Shown here piece by piece: positions 37,143 through 47,320 of a DNA stretch of 64,000 nucleotides. The stretch's first letter is position 1; the number at the start of each line of letters is the position of its first letter. The position numbers were made by a program, and so were the translations under genes. The stretch is from assembly GCA_949130485.1 (NCBI GenBank), contig OX422202.1, positions 1,913,872 to 1,977,871 of the forward strand, written 5' to 3'. The notes under the pieces were generated by a model. The model saw nothing but the letters and a program-made list of their open reading frames with translations. It did no database searches and had not been told where the DNA came from. This DNA is from Agelas oroides (lineage: Eukaryota; Porifera; Demospongiae; Agelasida; Agelasidae).

Positions 37143-40100
37143 ATGGACGAAACCGCCGTACTGCAGTCCGTCGAAGAAGCCACCATTGGTAGCCAGGCGG
37201 ATGTCTTGGCTCAGTCTCATGTGTCGACCCATCCTCTCCCCTCGGGGCGAAGTAAGTGCATGGACGGGCTGTGACCCGCCATTTTGCGTAATTCTGTGAC
37301 TATACTAGGCTTTGTGAAAGAACTGGAGATAATAAAGTTCCCTAGTTTCCCCGAATTTTTATATACGCATACAGTTACTTGACAGAGAAGGCCACCTGCA
37401 GTTGTATCTAGGGAGGCATCCTCCTCAACCCCATCTCTCTGTAGTCTCGCGTAGCGAGAGTCTGGCTACGTGAGTCTGTACACGGTTGTGTTATAGATAG
37501 TTCGGTTTCCAGACCCTTCTTATTAGAGTGCGCAGAGGGGAGGAAGAATCTGGTGAATAACTTTCCACTGACACGGATCCATAGCATTTTGATGTTGCAC
37601 GGTCTGTTTTCAGAGCTTTAACATGATTGGTCAGTCATTGCTACTAGAACAGACCAATCACAACAAAGAATTCTTCCCTCACCAACACAGACAGCAGAAA
37701 ATTGCAGCCGTGGATCCATGCTAGGGTCAAGTCATTCACCAGGTCCTTACTTCTCTTACTTACACTCTCGCCTTGTTCCCAGGCCTCCCCCTCATTTTTG
37801 TTATTCGGTTTCCGTTTTTCACCATTTCTTCCACTTTCGTGTATTATACTGAACACAAACCGAAGAACAAAAAATAGGGAACGAGGCTACGCACACTCCA
37901 TCCCTACCGCTGAAGGTTACTACTTTTCCGACTTGCCTGTCACTTACATACCCAACCCAGTTTTTGTTGCTTTACAGTACTGCTAAAGTAAGGGAAGGCC
38001 CGAAACTCATCACGTTCAGTGACAAACCTCAACATCAGGTGGATATCTGGAAGTGTGGTGGGAATTGCAATAGCTGTCTATCTCAACAGTGCTGTTCCGA
38101 TCAGGTTTATCTTTGCTTGGTATGGAGTTAGTCTTGTACAAACATTGAAAAGTTAACTTTACTGAAACGTATGTTTCATGGCTCCAGACCTCCACCTGAC
38201 CTTCCTGTACGTCATAGCATGTGACAAAGTTTTACCTTAGAACTTCTTGCCTCACGTTGGAAATAGAGAGATCTGGATGTGAGGCTCTCTTTCCTCCATT
38301 TTCACCTTCTTCACCTTCTTCACCTAGTCTTGTGCGGCCAGACCCAACCCAAGAGTAAAGCCACTACATAACACATTTGGTGATTGAGGACTTGTGAACA
38401 GCTACTGTTTTGTCCATCCACAGTCTAGTACAAGATATGAAGTGGTTCAAAGAAGATGATGGGCACTTGTCGGCTTGTACATGTACATATCACACCTCCA
38501 GTTATGTGGGGAGGTGTAAATTAATCTCACCCCAGACCTCAACTGGCACATATATTGCTTCCATTACATCCATCAAGAGCGCATAAGAACAGGCGGCTAG
38601 AGTAAGAGCGTGTAACTCCGTAAATTTGAAACCGGTCGGAATTATTGAAACGTTACTAAAAATAGTAACACGTACGGCGCGTAGACATAAGCCGTTGTTG
38701 CTAAGCATGAGCCGGGTGTTCTATTTTTAGTAACAGTTCAATAATTTTGATCGGACTACGGGCTTCTATTGGAGTTACACGCTCTTACTCTAGCTGCCCG
38801 TTCTTATGCGCTCTTGATCCATGTATAACATCCAGGAACTGAAAGTGATCTGTACTGGGGTTGCATGGTTTTGGGTCTGGGACCGAGACTAGGTACCCTC
38901 AATAGATAGAATGCATGTTAGGCAGTGGACCAGAGCTGGGTAGGCTCTGACCACATGAGCCTTGTATGTTGTCTGGGTGCGCGGCTAGACCAGGCGAGAC
39001 TCAGGCCTTCTGCGACTTTAGTACTAGCAAGCAACAAAAACTGAGGTAAAGGCCCCAGGGTATGAGACTACCTAAGGTGTACAATATGTGAGGGTGTGCA
39101 GTAGGAAGTCACTTATCCAAACATGTTGGGACCAAATGGTGTTCAGATAAGAGTAATGTTTGAAACAATATGCATAGCAGCTAGATTGCTCTTCATTTAG
39201 TGCACAGCAAAATATCTAGGGCTTATCCGAACATGTTGGGACCAATTGGTGTTTGGATAACTGAAATACAAGTAAACAATGTCATTTGAGTGTATATGTG
39301 ATATGGTGGATTACTTTCCATTTAATGCACACCAGAATATCTATGAATATCATTATTTGGGGGTTTGGCTAGGTGAACATTCAGATAACTGAAGTTTGGA
39401 TGGATGAGTGACTTACTGTACATACGCACACGGTACACACAGGAGGAGTGGTGTTCTCTGACAGTCAGCGGAAGATTCTACTGAAGTATTTCGATGAGTT
39501 TGGCATGACCTCCACTCACCGTCGGAACTCGGCGCTGGTTGAGCGATGTTCCACAGAAGTGGGGACCACAGTGGAGAGAGTGAAGGTACCGTCATGTTGT
39601 GTGTGTTGGGTTCAGGACAGTTGCACTGCTTTCAGTGGTCGCAGGGAGACAAAGAATGTGACCATTATAGAATGTCTTTTAGGGTGGAGCAGCCATTGAT
39701 CACAATGTTAGAATGATTGATGGTGGTCCTGCAACATGGGAGAACTTTCCCAGTTTTTTAGTTGCTCTTGTAAAACCTCACTACATGACTTTCGCTTTGG
39801 GAAGTAAAAGGAAGAAGGGTGGTGTACCTCACCGATCATCGGTGTTGGCAGTTCCCTTTGAGCAGCCATCGCAATGACCTGGTCAGATCTAAGCTGCTCA
39901 CAACATGACTTTCGCATTGGGAGAAGGTTAATGTCAGTGTTGGCTGTTGGCTGCGAGCACCCATCGCATTCACCTGGACAGAACTTCAAAGACCTTCTCA
40001 CAAAGTGGAATAACCCAAGTCATCCTGAATGTCCCACTTTTAACAGCCCTTAAGTACATGTATGTGTAATATTCTGTGTCGAGAGCTTTGAGCGTGTGAG

Positions 40101-40389
40101 TGGAAGTGGACAGTGGAGCTGTCCTGAGATAGGTACATGTTGTAATGATACCTCATAGTGCAAAGCAACATCACCATATTCACTTTGAGTGTGAGTGTTC
40201 TATTCCATTCAGAACTGGATTGGATCCGAGGCAGTGAAGAGGAAGAGGAAGGCTGGTATTCTCCCACGACCAAAGATCGAAATTGCTGGAGTGAGGAGTT
40301 TGTGATGTAGTCGTGTTTCTGTTCACTGTCTTACACACACACGCACGCACACACACACACGCATGTGCACACACACACACACGCATGCG

Positions 40390-40463
<74 letters not shown>

Positions 40464-43400
40464 AGAGTTCCCCTCAGCTGAATATGCTCACCCCTCCTCC
40501 CCCCAAGAAAATCAAGAGGGTGAACGGCTACAACCTCTTCTTCTCTCACTGTGTCCGCACGTGTTCTGACATCAGCACCGGTAGGCCCACATCTGGATAG
40601 TGTAGCCTGCTGCCAGCTTTGTAGCTAATGCTCCTAACAAGAACGCATAAGAACAGGCAGCTAAAGTAAGAGCGTGTAACTCCGTAAAATTTGAAACCAG
40701 TCGGAAAAAGGAGTAACATGTACTGCGCATGCTGCGTAGACATAAGCCATTGTTGCTAAGCCGTGATCGGGTGTTCTATTTTTAGTACGGTTCAATAATT
40801 TTGACCAGACTACAGGCTTCTATTGGAGTTACATGCTCTTACTCAAGCCGCCCATTCTTATGCACTCTTGTCCTAACGTATACATGTACGTAGAAATTTC
40901 ACGACGATAACTTTTTTTTTTTAAGTGCAAAAAAAGCTTACCACATGAAATTTTTAAAATTCACTATAGCCACTGCATGCTAATATGCATAGTGCACATA
41001 AAGAAGGTCGCCTTTTTTGATTTTTGATTTTTTGAAAGTAGACTAATATTGTGGAATAAGCATTTATCTATCACAAAATTTCAGTATCACTTTGCACAAC
41101 CGTTGTTTCAAAGAGGTGATTCTGACTTCTCTCATCAGAGTTTCGTGAACGTAATGCGGTGGTTGCTCAAAGGTGGGCAGGACTCTCAGAGGAGGAGAGA
41201 AAGGAGTGGGGACGGAAGGCTGAGTTAGTCTGCTCATCATCCGTACAGGTACGGCACAGCCTCATTCCCAGACCACTCCCAGATTTTGTTTCACAGCCTA
41301 ACCACGTTCCCAGGCCCCTCCCCCTTTGTGTGTTCAAGTTTAATGGCGCATATACATTGTTCCTTCATGTAGGCGATGAGTGGTGCCGTGCAGCAATCCA
41401 AGCCCCTCCCCCACCTCCTCTGCTCCACGGCCTTCCCTCATGAGCTCAATTCGGGGGAAGCCATCATTGAGAAAACACTGCTCTCCATACAGGAAAAGGT
41501 ACCTAGCTAGATCTACATGTAGTTCCCTCAAGCAACAAGCGGAGCCTTTAAAAGAAGCTCATACATTACTAACATACATTTGTAGCTCCCTCTTTCTCTT
41601 TCTCTCTGTCCCACTCCTGGTTTGGCTTCCAACCTCCCCCCCCCCCCCTCTTTATCTCCTCCTGTTGCCCTTCCCCCCCTCATTATTCCTTTCACTCTTC
41701 CATTCTCCTTCCTCTCTCCCTCTCTTCATCTCCCTTCCTCCTTCTCCCTTCTTCCCTCCCTCTCTCCCTCTTTCTCCTCCCTACTCCTCTCCTCCTCTCT
41801 CCCCCCTCTCTCCTCTCTCCTCCCTCTCTCTCCCAGTTGGACATGCTGGAGCAGCTAGGTTTTGAGGGTTATGCAATCTTGGTGAACACAGGTGAGCTCC
41901 AGACACACCTGCTGGCCACCTCAAAGGGGAAGATGTACCACAAGATGAAACAACAGTCAGGAAAGCCACTGGAGAACCCCTTCATTGGCTATGTGTTCAG
42001 CGAGGAATCTGGTACATACTCACTTGATCTCTGCAAGTATTAGACTCATTCCCAGGCTTTCCCTGACCTCATTCCTAGGCTTTCCCTGACCTCATTCCCA
42101 GGCTCTCCCTGACCTCATTCCCAGACTCTCCCTGACCTCATTCTCAGGCTCTCCCTGACCTCATTCCCAGCCTCTCCCTGACCTCATTCCCAGGCTCTAC
42201 CACAGTTACTTGCAGTGCACACTACTCGTATTGCAAGCAACAATAGCTGTGGTAGAGGTTCGGGAATGAGACTCTTCCCACACGGGCCTGGCCTGGGGAA
42301 GTGTACTGTGGTTAGAGTAAGCCACTGTTTTCTTCCAACACACACACACACACACACAAGACTCTCCTGGGGCCTCCCTAGGGGGACTGTCGGTGACCGT
42401 AGCCTCTCCCTCCCCCTCCAAGCGTCTCTCGGGACTCATGTCAGCCCTGAACAGTGTCGAGACCATGCAAAAGAGTGTCATGAATGCATTTGCTCTCAAA
42501 TACAGTGAGTCTACCGGTTCATGTGACACACCTCCTGCGTGCATTGCTCTGAGCCTCTGGCTCTAGAGTCAAGTGTATACCACGTACACATAATGTAAAC
42601 ACACACTAACATGCTTCACACACACACACACACAGAGGTGGCCACTGGGCGGTCAGAAGTTCCGTATGACAACCTTCAGAATCTTGGTGTTCAGGTATAT
42701 GGAATGCCTCCAGGCATTCCCTTCCACTCCCCTCTTCTGTACAATCAACAACAGCTGCAACAGATCCTGGCCAACCTCGAGAAAATCACCTTCCTCAAAC
42801 TAGGACCACAGCTCTCACAGCACGTAAGGGCAGCTCTCCTGGTGAACATCTTCTTCCTGTAGGGGGGGTTGAAAATAAACGCTTTATTAGAGCTTTTTTT
42901 GGTTTGTTTGGTGTTTGTTTGTTTTTGTTTTTTTTGGGGGGGGGGGGGGGGGGGGGGCAGGGGAGATTTTCTTGCAGCATTTTATGTATGGTGTATGGAT
43001 GGAGGAGCACGTAAGGGCAGCTCTCCTGGTGACCATCTTCTCCCTGTAGGGGGGTTGATGTGTTGCCTCATTGGCTCCAGTTTTTGATCACTTGCAGCGT
43101 GCAGAAACGGAGGAGGAAGGCCTGAGAAATGTCATCATGTGAATGTCTATCTAGGTAGACAGAGGGGGGGTTCAAACGATCTTGAGGTCTTCCTTGTAGT
43201 GTCTGTCCAAGTGCTGGAGTCTTGAATGTTTATGAAGCGGAAAACTTACCTCTTGTTTGGGATGAAGACTACATTTGCCAAAAAAGCGCTTTTTTGATTA
43301 GGGACCCTTCCCTCTCTGTCTACCTAAGTAGACAGTGATGTCATTCACATGATGATATCTCCCAGGACTCCCCCCTCTGTTTTTGCATGCTGTAAGTGAT

Positions 43401-43648
43401 CAGAAATTGGATCAGTTGCAGTTAGCCTCATTCCCAGCCACACCTGGGAACAAGGCTACAGTTGCAGTATAATAATTATGTCTTCTTGCACAAATAAAAC
43501 TACTATTCCTTACTCTCTTCCTCCTCCCCAGTCCTTCCACGACAGTACAGCACCCCTGGCAGAAGTTGAGATAGCCACAGACTCAATGGCCTCACTGGTC
43601 AACCCAGGAGAGCTGCACATCGGAGCAGAAGAAGAGGCCACACAGTAG
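37143..43648 (+). CDS. Homeodomain-like plus HMG-box protein
   Basis: Ten exons join in frame to about 434 aa: 37143-37251, 39443-39585, 40213-40290, 40466-40580, 41139-41248, 41373-41498, 41837-42011, 42361-42504, 42636-42823, 43532-43648. Residues about 38-105 resemble a divergent homeodomain (SDSQRKILLKYFDEFGM, STEVGTTVERVKNWIGSE, then KRKRK). NWIGSE stands where WFQNRR is usual, so DNA contacts may differ. Residues about 125-180 are HMG-box-like (KRVNGYNLFFSHC, EFRERNAVVAQRWAGLSEEE, KEWGRKAE). The C-terminal half is conserved-looking but unassigned (LDMLEQLGFEGYAILVNTG, GKPLENPFIGYVFSEES, NLEKITFLKLGPQL). Likely a nuclear DNA-binding factor. I know no standard family with this order of domains, so no symbol is given. 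Four or more of its acceptors abut CA or CT repeats. Confidence 0.82.
37252..39442. other. First intron of the homeodomain/HMG gene
   Basis: Contains a degraded family-B foldback (about 37,765-37,890), a small TAGTCTCGCGTAGCGAGAGTC hairpin (37,442), MITE A copy 4 and two copies of ATGTTGGGACCAA-type sequence (39,120-39,250). No exon was seen. Confidence 0.5.
38574..38816. mobile_element. MITE family A, copy 4
   Basis: Ends CAAGAGCGCATAAGAACAGG and CTTATGCGCTCTTG, with the perfect duplication ATCCAT at 38,568-38,573 and 38,817-38,822. Confidence 0.9.
40330..40462. repeat. (CA)n microsatellite ending at an exon acceptor
   Basis: CA repeats with some CACG interruptions end ACACACCAG at the exon beginning 40,466 of the homeodomain/HMG gene. 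Confidence 0.93.
40638..40870. mobile_element. MITE family A, copy 5
   Basis: Ends CAAGAACGCATAAGAACAGG and CTTATGCACTCTTG, with perfect duplication TCCTAA on both sides. Confidence 0.9.
41583..41836. repeat. C/T tract of about 250 bp ending at an exon acceptor
   Basis: Nearly pure pyrimidine, with CTCCTCCCTCTCTCTCCCAG immediately before the exon at 41,837. The open frames here are low-complexity artefacts. Confidence 0.92.
42045..42200. repeat. 24-bp minisatellite, about 6 units
   Basis: Units of CTGACCTCATTCCCAGGCTC. The unit contains the CCTCATTCCCAGGC end of the family-B foldback elements, so it may have grown from one transposon end. Confidence 0.85.
42339..42635. repeat. Two short (CA)n tracts, each ending at an exon acceptor
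   Basis: At 42,339-42,358 the tract ends ACACAAG before the exon at 42,361. At 42,616-42,635 it ends ACACACAG before the exon at 42,636. Neither acceptor has an ordinary pyrimidine tract. Confidence 0.88.
42819..43062. repeat. Duplicated splice-donor segment flanking a poly-T/poly-G insert
   Basis: About 52 bp starting AGCACGTAAGGGCAGCTCTC occurs at 42,819-42,870 and again at 43,008-43,062. Between them is a 137-bp insert with the core TAAACGCTTTATTAGAGC, a long T run and about 23 G. The first copy is the true donor of the exon ending 42,823. Confidence 0.85.
43111..43400. mobile_element. Foldback element related to family B
   Basis: Inverted arms around GGAAGGCCTGAGAAATGTCA and TGATATCTCCCAGGACTCCC, with inner pair TCTATCTAGGTAGACAGAG / CTCTGTCTACCTAAGTAGAC. 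It lies in the last intron of the homeodomain/HMG gene. Confidence 0.6.
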
Positions 43649-44173
43649 CCAAGCTGAACTCAGTCCAGTCATGTAGACATCCAGTGCCTGTTCCCCAGCT
43701 CATTTTACACCACCAGTCATATCTCATGTTATATAGTTCACTTATAGTTCACGTTTTATACTGGCTTTAGCAATCTCTATCATATCTCTCTTCTTTTTAA
43801 TATTACCCTTGACCCTTGTCTGTGCTTGCGTCTAGTGTGACTTGCATTTTTAGGAGGCAGTTTCCCTTCTTTACTAGCCTCAATCGTTCCGAAGGGCTTC
43901 ACCGCTTCCAGTATAACACAAAGCAATCTGGAGGTGGCATATATGCAAGCCTCAGATTGAACAAGGCTCCGTTGCTGTCACCTAATGTTAGGCTAACTGT
44001 ACAGTGCAGTAGTACAGGCTTCCTTGTGCAATTGCCATTCCATGCAGAAGCATGGGAATGAGGCTACATTGATACAAGCTACCTTAATTCATCTATAGCC
44101 TCGTTCCCGCTTCCAGTTTTTGAGGTGGGAATGGCCTGGGAACTTCATCCCATGCAGGCATGCAGACATTAAT
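43649..44173. other. Convergent intergenic region, left part
   Basis: 3' flank of the homeodomain/HMG gene. It contains parts of a TAGCCTC..ATGAGGCTA foldback (about 43,877-44,065) and another TAGCCTCGTTCCC end near 44,098. Confidence 0.5.
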
Positions 44174-44284
44174 GAAAATTAACGCTTTATTAGAGCTTTT
44201 TTTGTTGTTGTTGTCGTTTTTTTTTGAGGGGGGGGGGGGGGGGGGGAGGGCAGAGGAGATTTTCTTGCAGCATTTTATGCATGG
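44174..44284. repeat. Second copy of the poly-T/poly-G dispersed repeat
   Basis: Same TTAACGCTTTATTAGAGC, T run, G run and GAGATTTTCTTGCAGCATTT as the insert at 42,871-42,991. It ends without the flanking 52-bp duplication. Confidence 0.8.
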
Positions 44285-44678
44285 TTTCTTTCCTGATGGA
44301 GAAAATTTTCCTAATGGAGTTCTGACAGCATATATACTGGGTGGGTGCCAGGAGTGTGATCAATTGAAGCATACATAATCATGCAGTATATTGTCAGGGC
44401 TGATGGTGGTCTGCATGTTGGTAATGTGGTCGCACACACAGTGGGTAGGACACCGGCAGCTCCAGCCATGTGGGGATCTCAACTCCTGGCTTTTCACTTT
44501 CAACACATGTAAACAAAAGCTGTTTGATCTTGTCGGGGTGCTGTATACAGCAAGTGCCCAGAGGATACAAGTAGATGTATAAATAAAGTAACCAACACGA
44601 AAATAATACAGAATGATATGTATACAGTGTATATGTACACAGGCTGTAAAATCAGTGAGGTGTGTGCATGTGTTCAGG

Positions 44679-47192
44679 TTAATTCAGCAGGCATGATTCG
44701 TAGGTGGGCACCATGTATTTGATGTTGATAAAGGCGTCATCTCCGCCATGGATCTCAAATGCCTCCAGTGTCTCCTGAATCAGGTCACCAATGTTCTCCC
44801 TCTTCTGCTGGCTGTAGTCGATCCCATCACCAGAGTTCACTGATCAAGAGGGAGAGAGGAGGAGGATAGTATCAGTGAACTACATTAGACAGTGCAAGGA
44901 TGAGGGGGCAAGTTATCAAAAATTAAAGTCATTACTACACTTAACATTGATTGTACAGCTACTGAGGGAAAAGGAAATCGCTAACAAACCACAGAAATCC
45001 TCCAATCACTATCTGTTGAATGTGAAATAATATTTGTGCACGACTCACAGTTCATGCTCTTGCAAATGTTCAGGATGGGTAGGATTTGTCTGTAGTAAGG
45101 GACAAGTGCCTCTCCCACCATGTCCGCTGACACCACCAAGTGCTGCAGTACTTTCAGGGTCGTGCAGATCACCTTTCTGTTCCGTGTGTTTAGTGCATCT
45201 GGGAGGGGGGGGGGGCAGGGAGATATTAGCCCCATTCCCAGGCTTCCCCAGTTTTTAATTCTTCAGTTTGTATTCACAATGACACACAAAAGTGGAAGAG
45301 TGGTTCATCTGCTTTCGTGTGAACCGAAGAGTAAAAAAAGGGGAGGAAGGAGGGGGGCTTGGTGGTGACTGTTCAACATTACACATTGAAAGTAAGGATA
45401 AGAACACAATGTAGTGTTAGCCTCATTCCCTGCCCATGTACGAGACAAGAGCACATAAGAATGGGCGGCTAGAGTAAGAGCGTGTAACTCCAATAGAAGC
45501 CTGTAGTCCGGGCAAAATTATTGAACTGTACTAAAAATAGAGCACCCGGCATGTGCTTAGCAACAATGCCTTATGTCTACACACAGCTGCGCAGTATGTG
45601 TTACTATTTTTAGTACTCACAGTAAATTCCGCCCGGTTTCGAATTTTACATGGTTACACGCTCTTACTCTAGCCGCCCGTTCTTATGCGCTCTTGACGAG
45701 ACTAAGGAAACAAGACAAAAACATAGTTGGTACTCTATTGTTGATATGCATGTAGTGATCCACACAACTATTTGGCTTTGAGGGGAATGAAAAAAAAAAA
45801 ACTGACTCCTTCGAGCCGGATTCGAACCAGCGACCTATGGATGACATTTCCACTACAGTCCACCGCTCTACCAACTGAGCTATCGAAGGAAGTACAGTAT
45901 CATGTACCTATATTTAACTCATTAATCCACAGGTCACATGTAACAATCAATGAACCACTTTGTAAGATTGATGCAACAGAGTATTAGCCTCGTTCCCAGG
46001 CTCTCCCCCCGCGCGACCTCTAACCGTTTTTCCATACTGCAAGTGATGGAAAGCTGGGCGGGGCCTGGGAACAAGGCTAACATAGTATAGTTATACTTAC
46101 TCTTGATGGGGATGATCAGCTGGGGAATGACAGGGAGTATCTTTGATCCCCCGTGTTCCAGCATGTCGTGTACACCCTGCCTGGCAAAGAACTCGTAGGG
46201 ATGGCTGGTTTCACAGAGTCCATCAAAGAAGAGAGGAAGATAGTGGTGGTAGTCCAACTTCTCTATTTCCACCTGGATGAAGGGAGGGAGGAAAAGATCG
46301 AGTCACAGTAGGGGAAGTGTCTGATGAAGAATGCTATATAACCAAGGCAGTGATAAACACAGAATATACTCTGAGCTCTGTCAACAACAAAAAGCTGGGG
46401 AGAAGTAGTTTCATTCCAATACTATATTTGCAACAGGATCTGTAGAGGAAAAATAATCTGGGAATGAGACTACTTACATTCCATCTGTAATCTCGTTCCC
46501 AGATTTTTTTTTACCCTTTCTGTGTGATAAGTTTGGGAATGAGACTAGGAGAGGAGAATGGAAACAACGCTAGAAAGTACACGTTGTGCACTTGTAATGG
46601 AGGTTCAACCCCACCTCTCCCCTCATCTCACCTTCCATGTGTACTTGTAATGGAGGTTCAACCCCACCTCTCCCCTCATCTCACCTTCCATGCAATCTTA
46701 TTGCCCTTGGTGTCATGCTCCAGAGCAATAGGAAAGTCTCCTCTGTCGTAGAACTTTCTGAAGGAGGTTGGCTTTGCTGGACGCTCCTTGAAAGCACCTG
46801 CCTTTGGAGGACCTGAAACCTGAGAATAAAAAGAACAAAGCAGTTAAGTATACTACAGCTAACTGGCTCTTGCAGTGTCTTGGCTGATATCAATGAGATC
46901 TTGTATATAGTTTGGAACAATTCGGACATGATTGATCATCCTTTATTAAAAACACTCTAATTAGCTCAGGCAATGGAAAATTAGGGAGTATTCACCACTC
47001 TAAACAAGGCTACATTGAAGGTATTAACTACTTTCACAAGGACTGAAGCACAGTATAAAGTCAGTTTATTAAAATGGTCTATCTTGCCTTCATGTTCTTC
47101 ATCCTTGCTTTGACGGTGAATCCATCAGCAGTCGGTTTCCCCGACACCTTCTTCTCCGGTGATGTCTGTCTAGTCGTGACTGCCGTAGCCAT
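44679..47192 (-). CDS. PACRG: Parkin co-regulated gene protein
   Basis: Five exons (minus): 47192-47088, 46819-46685, 46272-46101, 45198-45049, 44839-44679. The joined product closely follows animal [112 protein letters not shown], and a C-terminus ending [13 protein letters not shown] is an inner-junction protein of axonemal doublet microtubules and binds tubulin as an armadillo-like helical fold. Intron 1 has a GC donor (ATGAAG then GCAAGA) with a normal acceptor; the others are GT-AG. The start is the Met that opens [15 protein letters not shown]. Head-to-head with LYRM2, 128 bp apart, with a perfect X-box between. Intron 3 holds a tRNA-Tyr and a MITE. Confidence 0.96.
45446..45695. mobile_element. 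MITE family A, copy 6, in PACRG intron 3
   Basis: Ends CAAGAGCACATAAGAATGGG and CTTATGCGCTCTTG, with perfect duplication ACGAGA at 45,440-45,445 and 45,696-45,701. Confidence 0.92.
45807..45889 (-). tRNA. tRNA-Tyr (GTA) with a short intron
   Basis: The 7-bp acceptor stem CCTTCGA/TCGAAGG has discriminator A. It has an A-box (TAGCTCAGTTGGTAGAGC), an anticodon stem GTGGA/TCCAT, a loop CTGTAG..A with anticodon GTA, and a B-box (GGTTCGAATCC). About 10 nt (TGGAAATGTC) interrupt the loop right after position 37, the canonical place for the intron found in eukaryotic tRNA-Tyr genes. No CCA is encoded. It lies within PACRG intron 3 on the same strand. A T-rich run suitable as a Pol III terminator (TTTTTTTTTT, 45,791-45,800, in gene sense) follows directly. 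Confidence 0.95.
45985..46080. mobile_element. Short family-B foldback in PACRG intron 3
   Basis: Ends TAGCCTCGTTCCCAGGCTC and GGGCCTGGGAACAAGGCTA, with a small inner hairpin. A second such piece covers about 46,484-46,548 in intron 2. Confidence 0.65.
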
Positions 47193-47235
47193 AATTTGCT
47201 CCTCTCCGTGGTCCAAGTTGTGTTGACTCTACACT

Positions 47236-47249
47236 GTTGCTATAGCAAC
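47236..47249. promoter_or_regulatory. Palindromic RFX X-box between PACRG and LYRM2
   Basis: GTTGCTATAGCAAC is a perfect palindrome fitting the RFX consensus (two GTTGCY half-sites, 2-bp spacer). It lies 44 bp upstream of the PACRG start codon and 72 bp before that of LYRM2. RFX factors control ciliary genes across animals. Binding here is inferred. Confidence 0.75.
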
Positions 47250-47320
47250 TTTGTGCACGTGATGCTTTCTAATTTTACGATGTTGCAGCTCGTAAAAAAT
47301 TATCCCTCCGATCCGAATGG

